Source: CAZADH01 sp964483805 (lineage in GTDB: Bacteria > Muiribacteriota > Ozemobacteria > Ozemobacterales > Ozemobacteraceae). From it: a stretch of 10,254 bases of DNA. Shown one piece after another: positions 1 to 4,867 of this stretch. Within the stretch, counting starts at the first letter, position 1; each line of letters starts with the position of its first letter. The DNA lies in assembly GCA_964483805.1 (NCBI GenBank), contig CAZADH010000227.1, forward strand, positions 1 through 10,254. The letters are read 5' to 3'. The notes under the pieces are model-generated. The model made no database searches and was not told the origin of the DNA. It saw nothing but the letters and a program-made list of their open reading frames with translations. The position numbers were made by a program, and so were the translations under genes.

Positions 1-1
1 G

Positions 2-484
2 AACCCCTGTGTTTCAGTGGCGCGCGTCGATGTCACCCAGGCTGCCGACTTCGCCGCTCTGGGCGAACGGTTCGATACGGTTGTCTGCCTCAACGTGCTC
101 GAACACGTCGAGGATGATGCGACCGCCATGCGCAACCTGGCGACGGCCGTCCGGCCTGGCGGACGGGCGGTGTTGCTCGTGCCGCAGGGTCCCCAGTTGT
201 ATGGGTCGCTCGACCGCGTCCTGGGGCATTGCCGCCGCTACACGCAACCGCAGTTCAGCGAGCTCATCCGGGGCGCCGGCCTCGAGATCGACGAACTGTT
301 CGACTTCAACCGGGCGGCGACGCCGGGTTGGTGGTTCAACGGGCACATTCTGCAACGCGAGCACTTCGGCAAGGTGCAATTGAAGATCTACGACAGCTTC
401 GTGTGGTTGTTCCGCTCGATCGACCGCGTCTTGCCGTGGCGTGGCGCGTCGTTGATTGCGGTGGCCCGCAAACCCACGGCGTAG
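2..484 (+). CDS. Class I SAM-dependent methyltransferase, 3' part only
   Basis: The reading frame is open at the left edge, so the N-terminus, including the SAM-binding glycine-rich loop (motif I), lies outside the window. The visible part has the rest of a Rossmann methyltransferase: FDTVVCLNVLEHVEDD (the motif after strand 4, with the LEH-E signature), a helix, then RPGGRAVLLVP (strand 5). A family-typical segment LYGSLDRVLGHCRRYT follows. This combination is known from methyltransferases found near or fused to glycosyltransferases of surface-polysaccharide and lipid modification. The C-terminal segment (FVWLFRSIDRVLPWRG) is typical of the same group and may lie at the membrane. A GTG at 17 is in frame but is almost certainly internal, because the fold needs the upstream part. 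The gene stops with TAG at 482-484. The substrate cannot be told from the sequence. Confidence 0.85.
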   Translation, partial: NPCVSVARVDVTQAADFAALGERFDTVVCLNVLEHVEDDATAMRNLATAVRPGGRAVLLVPQGPQLYGSLDRVLGHCRRYTQPQFSELIRGAGLEIDELFDFNRAATPGWWFNGHILQREHFGKVQLKIYDSFVWLFRSIDRVLPWRGASLIAVARKPTA

Positions 485-532
485 ACTGCCGGCGGCACGC
501 ATCCGGTTTTGCTGCAGTGCAAAATCGTGTTC

Positions 533-561
533 TTGACGATCGGGGCAGGGCCGGGTACAAT
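533..561 (+). promoter_or_regulatory. Sigma70-type promoter of the M23 peptidase transcript
   Basis: The -35 is TTGACG at 533-538 and the -10 is TACAAT at 556-561, separated by exactly 17 bp. Each box is one base from consensus. Transcription should start near 568, giving a leader of about 215 nt before the M23 gene. An A/T-rich inverted repeat (TTTTGC at 507-512, GCAAAA at 519-524) sits just upstream of the -35 and could be an operator. Confidence 0.8.
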
Positions 562-567
562 TAGCCC

Positions 568-783
568 ACTTCGACTTCGGTCGAGGTCGCGAGGGACCGG
601 TTGGTCGGCGCGAGCCGACACCACACACACACCATTTTCGGTCTCTGGCGATTGACCCGGGGGTGCTAGGACCTTCCAGACCCCGAGCCAGTCGGTCCCT
701 CGATACTCTTGGAAGGAGGAAGCCGGGGCTTCCGAAGCGGCCAATGGGCCGGCACGGTGGCAATGCCTCGGTGGAATCGCAGA
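568..783 (+). promoter_or_regulatory. Structured 5' leader of the M23 gene, possible cis-regulatory RNA
   Basis: This stretch between promoter and start codon holds no gene but is dense in hairpins. From 5' to 3' they are: a 7-bp stem 569-575/580-586 closed by a UUCG tetraloop; a long-range stem 590-605/687-702, perfect for the first 10 bp and then continuing with wobbles; inside it a 5-bp hairpin 605-609/614-618 with a GCGA (GNRA) tetraloop, which competes with the last pair of the long stem; a 6-bp hairpin 718-723/728-733; and a 5-bp hairpin 738-742/747-751. A GGAGGA motif (715-720) overlaps the fourth hairpin. I could not match the sequence to a riboswitch class I know. It could be a cis-acting leader or the 5' part of a separate RNA. 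The pairings were found by eye, without an energy calculation. Confidence 0.45.
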
Positions 784-1590
784 ATGCAGCGACACAGTAT
801 TCGCTTGTTTGTGTTGGCGCTCGCTCTTGGCATGAGCGTGTGGCCGGCCGGGGTCATGGCCGGCTTGAATCCGGTCAAGGGCTGGGTGCGGGGTGGGGCG
901 GTCAACGAAACGCGCACCGCCGAACCCGTGGCCGCACCCGCGAAATCGGCCGATCGGTTCTTCAAGGTCCTCGAACCAACGATTTCGGAACCCGGTTCGG
1001 TGCAGGCGTACGCCATTCGTGTGCCAGGGCGTCGGCTCACGATCAATTCGGTGACCGAGACCACGATGCGCACCCTCAGTCCTATTCAGGGATTGGGCGA
1101 GGTGCGGCCGTTGAAACCCGGCGAGAAGCCCGTTCCTGCCCGTGAAGAGATATTGCAGGCCCTGTTGAAGCAGAAGGTCGTCGTCGAGAAGTTCGAGGGC
1201 GGTTCATTGCTGCAGATGCCGGTTGGTGGCCTGATCAACTCATTTTACGGTTTCCGCAAGCTGTCACCGCGGTCGCGCACCCGCATGCACTCGGGCATCG
1301 ACATTGCGGCCCGCCGGGGCACACCGATTCGCCCGGCGGCCGACGGCGTGGTCGTGAGCGCCGGCTGGCGCAACGGTTATGGCATCACCATTACGGTCGA
1401 TCACGGTGGCGGGCTGCAGACGGTGTACGCCCATTGCTCCCAGTCGCTGGCGGTGCCCGGGCAGCGCGTGACCCGGCGCAACATCATCGGGTTCGTCGGC
1501 AACACCGGCGTGACCACCGGCCCGCACCTTCATTTCGAGGTGATCAGCGGCGGTCGCACGGTCAACCCGATGCGATTTTTGACCCGCTGA
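784..1590 (+). CDS. Secreted M23 (LytM-type) zinc metallopeptidase
   Basis: Predicted to cut peptide cross-links of peptidoglycan in the periplasm or at the cell surface. With the ATG at 784 the protein has 268 residues. Residues 1-26 form a signal peptide (basic MQRHSIR, hydrophobic core, cleavage after VMA). A degenerate LysM-like stretch may span about residues 75-120. The M23 domain fills roughly residues 145-268. It begins with the usual strand (PVGGLINSFYGFR) and carries the zinc motif HSGID (His169, Asp173), the active-site YAH (His217) and GPHLHFEV (His248, His250). All catalytic and metal residues are present, so an active enzyme is likely. An in-frame ATG at 763 would add seven residues and keep the signal peptide. 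I prefer 784 because GGTGGA at 770-775 lies about 8 nt upstream. The gene is monocistronic: its own promoter is at 533 and its terminator at 1709. Confidence 0.9.
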   Translation: MQRHSIRLFVLALALGMSVWPAGVMAGLNPVKGWVRGGAVNETRTAEPVAAPAKSADRFFKVLEPTISEPGSVQAYAIRVPGRRLTINSVTETTMRTLSPIQGLGEVRPLKPGEKPVPAREEILQALLKQKVVVEKFEGGSLLQMPVGGLINSFYGFRKLSPRSRTRMHSGIDIAARRGTPIRPAADGVVVSAGWRNGYGITITVDHGGGLQTVYAHCSQSLAVPGQRVTRRNIIGFVGNTGVTTGPHLHFEVISGGRTVNPMRFLTR

Positions 1591-1708
1591 GGCCCTCGGG
1601 CCAACGAGACGGCCACCGGCCGCGGCCCGCGCGGCGCGACCGTCGCCACCGAAGGGAGCCTGCCACGCCGGTTCGAGCCGCGAAAGCGAGTCCTCTGTTG
1701 ATTTTCAC

Positions 1709-1740
1709 GCACCCCGCGACACCGCGGGGTGCGGTTTTTT
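1709..1740 (+). terminator. Rho-independent terminator of the M23 transcript
   Basis: A perfect 10-bp GC-rich stem (1709-1718 with 1723-1732) with a four-base ACAC loop is followed by GG and six T (1735-1740). It lies 118 nt after the M23 stop. The interval 1591-1708 shows only a small GGCCC/GGGCC hairpin at 1591-1602 and no supported gene. Confidence 0.9.
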
Positions 1741-1962
1741 GCGCAGACGGGTGATCGCGCCGGGCGCGGCGTACGGCGTTCTCACTGGCAGGCTGTGACG
1801 ATCAGGTTCTTTTTTTTTTTGGGGGGGGCAGGCAGGGCGGAACATCCGAGCCCGCCGGGGGTGCGGTTCGCCCACAAACTCAACGTTGTCACTGAACCAG
1901 TCTCGAGGAGGAAGAGACCAGAAAATCGGGACCGGGTTGCCGAACGGTTGTTAAATGCGAAA
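1741..1962. other. Intergenic stretch without a supported gene
   Basis: No ORF here has a convincing start, ribosome binding site or protein-like composition. The notable feature is an uninterrupted run of 11 T (1810-1820) followed directly by 8 G (1821-1828). A small hairpin (1900-1904/1914-1918) displays GAGGAGGAA in its loop. The stretch lies between the M23 terminator and the putative minus-strand terminator at 1963-1985, that is, between two convergent transcription units. Confidence 0.5.
1810..1828. repeat. T11G8 homopolymer junction
   Basis: Eleven T followed by eight G without interruption, in a non-coding stretch. Such tracts are prone to slipped-strand mispairing and to sequencing or assembly error. 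No hairpin precedes the T run, so it is not a normal terminator. Confidence 0.9.
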
Positions 1963-1985
1963 CCCGCGCCTTTGCGGGGCGCGGG
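1963..1985 (-). terminator. Putative terminator of the sigma54-driven minus-strand mini-gene
   Basis: The minus strand reads an 8-bp GC stem (CCCGCGCC and GGCGCGGG, 1963-1970 with 1978-1985) with a 7-nt loop, followed by TTTCGCATTT. The T tract is interrupted, so strength is uncertain. It lies about 90 nt after the stop of the 34-codon ORF on the same strand. It is the last of three hairpins; the others are 1997-2003/2008-2014 and 2053-2060/2062-2069. Confidence 0.5.
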
Positions 1986-1996
1986 CATCACGAAAC

Positions 1997-2069
1997 CCGA
2001 GTACTGCTACTCGGAAACGGCCAGTGACCGGATCAAACTACGACGCAGCGGTCGACGAGGGCCTCGTCG
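1997..2069 (-). other. Two hairpins in the 3' region of the mini-gene
   Basis: A perfect 7-bp stem with a four-base loop lies at 1997-2014. A near-perfect palindrome of CGACGAGG and CCTCGTCG around one G lies at 2053-2069; its real loop must be wider. With the hairpin at 1963-1985 they make a compact structured tail after the small ORF. On the minus strand both 1997-2014 and 1963-1985 are followed by the same pattern, CGGGTTTCG. The tail could protect the mRNA, act as a small RNA or help termination. Confidence 0.4.
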
Positions 2070-2075
2070 CAAGCA

Positions 2076-2180
2076 TCACTTATGGGTCTTGGGCGGAACC
2101 TTGACCCAGATGCGCAACTGCGTTTTCGGATCGATCCGAATCAGGATGTAGTCTTGATGTGTGGCAATTGGTTTCAACAT
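2076..2180 (-). CDS. 34-residue small protein behind a sigma54 promoter
   Basis: The ORF starts with ATG at 2180 and ends with TGA at 2076. It is too short for ordinary gene finders. Its support comes from its surroundings: GGGAG about 9 nt before the ATG, and a perfect -24/-12 promoter placing the transcription start about 15 nt before the ATG. The peptide begins MLKPIATHQDYILIRIDP and continues KTQLRIWVKVPPKTHK. It has no signal peptide or membrane segment. It is basic, with an alternating hydrophobic and charged middle (DYILIRID, LRIWVKV) that could form two beta strands. I do not recognise a family. The frame extends upstream to 2339, but that part is not protein-like and contains the promoter, so I chose the internal ATG. 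Alternatively the transcript is a regulatory RNA and the ORF is chance. Confidence 0.5.
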   Translation of the reverse strand: MLKPIATHQDYILIRIDPKTQLRIWVKVPPKTHK

Positions 2181-2205
2181 AAAACACTCTCCCGGCGTTC
2201 GATCA

Positions 2206-2221
2206 AGCAAGGATCGTGCCA
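2206..2221 (-). promoter_or_regulatory. Sigma54 (RpoN) -24/-12 promoter
   Basis: The minus strand reads TGGCACGATCCTTGCT, matching the known RpoN consensus TGGCAC-N5-TTGCW at every fixed position. GG and GC are separated by the required 10 bp. Transcription should start near 2195 and run into the 34-codon ORF. It was the only full match I noticed in an eye scan of both strands. An inverted repeat TGCCAC (2217-2222) and GTGGCA (2230-2235) overlaps the -24 side. Confidence 0.75.
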
Positions 2222-2283
2222 CCTTGGACGTGGCAACGTGAGAGAGGGCGGGCGGTACACGCACATGGGCTGGTGAAACCATG

Positions 2284-2302
2284 ATCAATACGGGGTATTG
2301 AT
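2284..2302. promoter_or_regulatory. Palindrome at enhancer distance from the sigma54 promoter
   Basis: ATCAATAC-GGG-GTATTGAT is a perfect 8-bp inverted repeat with a 3-bp spacer. Its centre (2293) is about 98 bp upstream of the predicted sigma54 start. Upstream activating sequences of sigma54 enhancer-binding proteins commonly sit about 80-150 bp upstream. A weaker related half-site pair TCAA-TTG-TTGA lies at 2361-2371, 73 bp further. Binding is inferred. Confidence 0.45.
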
Positions 2303-2472
2303 GCATTACATTGTGAGTCAAAGCGCGGCGATACCGCACCAGCGCCCGAAGTGCAGGTGTTCAATTGTTGAGACCATGGCCGCCAATTTCGGTGCAGATT
2401 TTGCACAGCAAGACGCGTTCGAATTGCACAGTGGTGGAATTTCGCGCACCCAACGCGCGGCAGTGACTGCGA
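2303..2472. other. Intergenic stretch without a supported gene
   Basis: The interval between the sigma54 control region and the end of the minus-strand membrane protein gene holds no ORF with a ribosome binding site. On the minus strand CGCGC and GCGCG (2443-2459 region) can pair just after the membrane protein stop, but no real T tract follows. A terminator there is not established. Confidence 0.4.
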
Positions 2473-2970
2473 CTACTCGGGCAGAGCCGAGAGTTCGGGC
2501 GATTCGGTGGGTGCGGTCGCCTGGCGGGCGACGATGAGCGACAGGACCGCCCAGAAGAGACCCATCAGGATCCAGCGCACGCCCAGATCGAGATACCGTT
2601 CGGATTCGAGCCAGATCCAGGGGGAATCGGGGTCTTTGCGCACCTTGATGCCGACCTGGGCATCGGCATACACCATGTTGCCGACGCCGACCATGCGGGC
2701 GGTGGCCAGAACATTGATGACACCGGCTGGCACGGCAACCGTGGATTGATCGGGTTGGTCGACCAGATACAGTACGTAGCTGTTCAGCAGCCCCGTGTTC
2801 TCGACCTTGTGCAACACGAATCCATCGAAAGAACGCCGCAGCGAGCGCGTTCCCGAGAGGACCAACGAGACGCCGAGAACCAAGAGGACCAACGCGACCA
2901 GCGACACCCGAATGCGCCCCGAACGGGGGCACTCGCGTCGACCAGAGGCTGCACAAGACCTATCAACCAT
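2473..2970 (-). CDS. Predicted two-TM membrane protein of unknown function
   Basis: With ATG at 2970 the protein has 165 residues. A basic N-terminus (residues 1-20) leads into a strong membrane segment (about 21-41, VSLVALVLLVLGVSLVLSG). A soluble part of about 88 residues follows, rich in short hydrophobic strands (SYVLYLVDQ, TVAVPAGVINVLA, WIWLESERYLDLG). A second membrane segment spans about 131-149, and a short Pro/Glu-rich tail ends the protein. The positive-inside rule puts both ends in the cytoplasm and the middle part outside. The frame stays open far upstream, but that stretch is antisense to the gene at 3070 and is not real. The ribosome binding site is weak (AAGGGA about 15 nt upstream). 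The gene diverges from the secreted-protein gene at 3070. I do not recognise the family. Confidence 0.65.
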   Translation of the reverse strand: MVDRSCAASGRRECPRSGRIRVSLVALVLLVLGVSLVLSGTRSLRRSFDGFVLHKVENTGLLNSYVLYLVDQPDQSTVAVPAGVINVLATARMVGVGNMVYADAQVGIKVRKDPDSPWIWLESERYLDLGVRWILMGLFWAVLSLIVARQATAPTESPELSALPE

Positions 2971-3016
2971 GCTATTTTCGTTATTCCCTTGTGGGTACCG
3001 CCAAAATTGTGTTACG

Positions 3017-3029
3017 ATTCTAACATAAT
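3017..3029. promoter_or_regulatory. Possible overlapping divergent -10 elements
   Basis: The 99-bp gap between the two divergent genes is A/T-rich compared with its surroundings. It holds CATAAT (3024-3029) on the plus strand and TAGAAT (3022-3017) on the minus strand, close enough that two polymerases could not bind together. No good -35 box is visible for either, so the call is weak. Confidence 0.3.
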
Positions 3030-3069
3030 CTCGAACCTTTTCGTTGATTGAATACAGGAGGAAGCGATC

Positions 3070-3657
3070 ATGAAGCGTGCCCTGCTGGTTGCCCTGTTGG
3101 TTGCGACAATGACGATGCCCGCGTTGGCCTTCGACATCAACGCATATAAAGTCGATGCCAATGACAAAGTAGTCATCACTTTGCTGGCGATGGTCGCCAA
3201 CGACCTGCAGATGTGCCAGGCCTCTCTGCGGTCTGATTACATCGACAACGTGCTGGCCATTGGGCACATCAACAACGCCCAGTCGGCGCTGAAGCGCACG
3301 ACCATCGACCCGGCCTACACCCCGCTGATCAACGAGATTCTCGATCGTCTGGGCAAGATCAAGTTCTACCTGGTCATGCGCGACCTCGACAATGTCAACA
3401 TGCGCCTCGTGCAGTTGATTTCCGTGATCCAGTCGGTGACCGGTGGGAACATCCCGAGCCTGCCGAATCCGGGCGGGTACAACGGTGGCACCTACTATCC
3501 GAACAATGGCAGCTTCAATGGTGGCTACAACAATGGCGGCTACCAGGGTGGCTCGATCCCGATGCCCGGTCCGAGTGAGCGGCCGATCGGCAGCCAGGGT
3601 CCGGCTCCGGTCAACGGTGGCGGCCTGGGCGCCGGCGTTGGGATTCCGTTGCGCTGA
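3070..3657 (+). CDS. Secreted protein with helical domain and Gly/Asn-rich tail, unknown function
   Basis: The ATG at 3070 follows GGAGGA at 3058-3063 with good spacing. The protein has 195 residues. Residues 1-20 are a clear signal peptide (cleavage after PALA), and no lipobox Cys is present. Residues about 25-125 look like an amphipathic helical domain with one Cys (Cys49). From about residue 126 the chain becomes low-complexity, rich in Gly, Asn, Tyr, Pro and Ser. It has repeats of the GGYNNGGYQGG kind and a Pro/Gly end. This layout suggests a periplasmic or surface protein with a flexible tail. The gene has its own terminator just after the stop. I recognise no family. Confidence 0.8.
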   Translation: MKRALLVALLVATMTMPALAFDINAYKVDANDKVVITLLAMVANDLQMCQASLRSDYIDNVLAIGHINNAQSALKRTTIDPAYTPLINEILDRLGKIKFYLVMRDLDNVNMRLVQLISVIQSVTGGNIPSLPNPGGYNGGTYYPNNGSFNGGYNNGGYQGGSIPMPGPSERPIGSQGPAPVNGGGLGAGVGIPLR

Positions 3658-3677
3658 TCCAACAGACACGTTCTGAC

Positions 3678-3716
3678 ACATGCCCCGGTGGCCGCTGGCC
3701 ACCGGGGCATGTTTTT
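3678..3716 (+). terminator. Rho-independent terminator after the Gly/Asn-rich secreted protein gene
   Basis: A perfect 16-bp stem pairs 3678-3693 with 3697-3712 across a GCT loop. Five T at 3712-3716 follow, the first also pairing in the stem. It starts 20 nt after the stop codon. Confidence 0.93.
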
Positions 3717-3761
3717 CTCAGTGAAAACCTGCGGGGTAAGCAAACCACCCCCGGTCAGTCT

Positions 3762-3770
3762 TGGTATAAT
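3762..3770 (+). promoter_or_regulatory. Extended -10 promoter of the NlpC/P60-aroK operon
   Basis: TGGTATAAT at 3762-3770 is a perfect extended -10 (TG-N-TATAAT). No good -35 is seen about 17 bp upstream, which is normal for extended -10 promoters. Transcription should start near 3777, giving a leader of about 29 nt that carries the GGAGGTG ribosome binding site. Confidence 0.75.
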
Positions 3771-3805
3771 TGTCGTTGATCACTTTTCTGCATGGAGGTG
3801 CCATT

Positions 3806-4666
3806 GTGCGCAAGCTGACTTGCCTCGTCGCAGCACTCGTTTTCTTCACAGTTCCGGCGTGGGCACAAAGCAATCCGTTCGACACTGCCCCGGAGTCCGT
3901 CATTACCGTAACGACGCCGTTGAGCACGTTCAATGCGATCGCCAGCGAGCCCATCGCGCCGCTCGATCCGCTGGCTTCGGCAACCGAAGATGGCCGATTG
4001 GCCGAAAGAGCCGCGTCGGCCATGATCGATGTGCTCAAAGACAACGTGAAGAAGCGCGACGTTGCGGCAATTGCCAAGTCGTTCCGTTTCTTTGAAACGG
4101 TCAAGACCGTCATCAAGGACAAGAAGAAAGTCGTGGTCGATGCCGGGGTCTGGCAACGCATGAAAGACGGTGGGGTCGATCAGTCGCGCATTGACTACCT
4201 GAAAGGCATGTATGCCAGTTACAGGAGCCAGGTTTACGGCGAACTAACCTCAAAGTTGGTCGGAGCCGCCCGCGATTTCGAGGGTTATTCGAGCGCGAAG
4301 GGGCCCGGGGGCGGCAATGTATCGTGCGCCTGGCTCGTGTCGCGCGTTCTGCGCAAGGCCGGCATCGTCTCTGAAACATGGGATGAATGGGGCGCACTCA
4401 ACCTGACCCAACGGCTGGTCAGGGAGTTTGGCTTCACCAAGGTTCCGTCGACCGGCAAGGCGGCGAGCGGGGTCATGAAGGCATCGGCGATGAAGCCGGG
4501 CGACATCGTCTTCTGGAGCCCAAACGAGCACGTCGGCGTGTATCTGGGCAACGGCATGGTCATGTCGAACAGCTCGTCAGAGCACGAGGGCAAGATTCAC
4601 CCGGTGGCCGGATACTACAACGGCTGGGTGCCGCGCTTCGTGGTCCGCCCCCCGGGCAATTCCTGA
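3806..4666 (+). CDS. Secreted NlpC/P60-like cysteine peptidase (cell-wall hydrolase)
   Basis: The GTG at 3806 lies 6 nt after GGAGGT (3794-3799) and directly begins a signal peptide (MRKLTCLVAALVFFTVPAWA, residues 1-20). An upstream in-frame TTG at 3770 falls inside the promoter and is rejected. The protein has 286 residues. Residues 20-150 are a region of unknown fold, partly helical (KDNVKKRDVAAIAKSF). The papain-like domain follows, with the nucleophile in NVSCAWLVSRVLRKAG (Cys174). The domain hallmark KPGDIVFWSPNEHVGVYLG carries the general base His242. The third residue is probably in MSNSSSEHEGKIH (Asn255 or His265). The family hydrolyses peptide bonds in peptidoglycan stems. Assignment to NlpC/P60 rather than the related CHAP group rests on these motifs only. 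It is first in an operon with the next two genes. Confidence 0.8.
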   Translation: MRKLTCLVAALVFFTVPAWAQSNPFDTAPESVITVTTPLSTFNAIASEPIAPLDPLASATEDGRLAERAASAMIDVLKDNVKKRDVAAIAKSFRFFETVKTVIKDKKKVVVDAGVWQRMKDGGVDQSRIDYLKGMYASYRSQVYGELTSKLVGAARDFEGYSSAKGPGGGNVSCAWLVSRVLRKAGIVSETWDEWGALNLTQRLVREFGFTKVPSTGKAASGVMKASAMKPGDIVFWSPNEHVGVYLGNGMVMSNSSSEHEGKIHPVAGYYNGWVPRFVVRPPGNS

Positions 4667-4699
4667 CCTGCTTCGTCACCTCATGGTGAGGGTGCAACC

Positions 4700-4867
4700 A
4701 TGCGACGGGCCACCACTCATGTAGTTTTTTGTATTGCGTTTGTATGTTCGCTGTTTACCGCCGGTGTGGCCCAGGCCGCACCGGCGGTTGTCGTTGAGCT
4801 CGCGGCCGGCGCGGGCGACGGCCAATCGGGCAGCGATCGCGTCGTCTTCGAACGCCGCGGCCTGTGA
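4700..4867 (+). CDS. 55-residue exported peptide, coupled to aroK
   Basis: The ATG at 4700 follows GTGAGGG (4686-4692) with good spacing. The product begins with a convincing signal peptide: basic MRRATTH, hydrophobic VVFCIAFVCSLFTAG, cleavage after VAQA (residue 26). The mature part would be only about 29 residues (starts APAVVVELAAG, ends VVFERRGL). It lies 33 nt after the NlpC/P60 gene. Its TGA overlaps the GTG of aroK as GTGA, which suggests translational coupling. A hairpin (4676-4680/4685-4689) can cover part of its ribosome binding site. It may be a true secreted peptide or the remaining 5' end of a larger exported protein lost by deletion. I know no family for it. Confidence 0.6.
   Translation: MRRATTHVVFCIAFVCSLFTAGVAQAAPAVVVELAAGAGDGQSGSDRVVFERRGL

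Noticed and set aside
14..763. Minus-strand ORF of 249 codons antisense to the methyltransferase
   Set aside because: It covers the clear methyltransferase motifs and the M23 promoter on the other strand. A GC-rich shadow frame.
1900..1918. Hairpin presenting GAGGAGGAA in its loop, like a CsrA/RsmA target
   Set aside because: Only one such loop is present and no start codon or transcript start is near. A sponge RNA would need several.
1729..2151. Plus-strand ORF of 140 codons
   Set aside because: It runs through a terminator T tract, the T11G8 run and several hairpins, has no ribosome binding site and gives a composition unlike a protein.
2298..2537. Plus-strand ORF containing MAANFGADFAQQDAFELHS
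   Set aside because: No ribosome binding site, no family resemblance, and its end overlaps the minus-strand membrane protein gene.
2971..3702. Upstream extension of the minus-strand membrane protein frame
   Set aside because: It is antisense to the signal-peptide-bearing gene at 3070 and is not protein-like. The ATG at 2970 directly precedes the basic N-terminus and TM segment.
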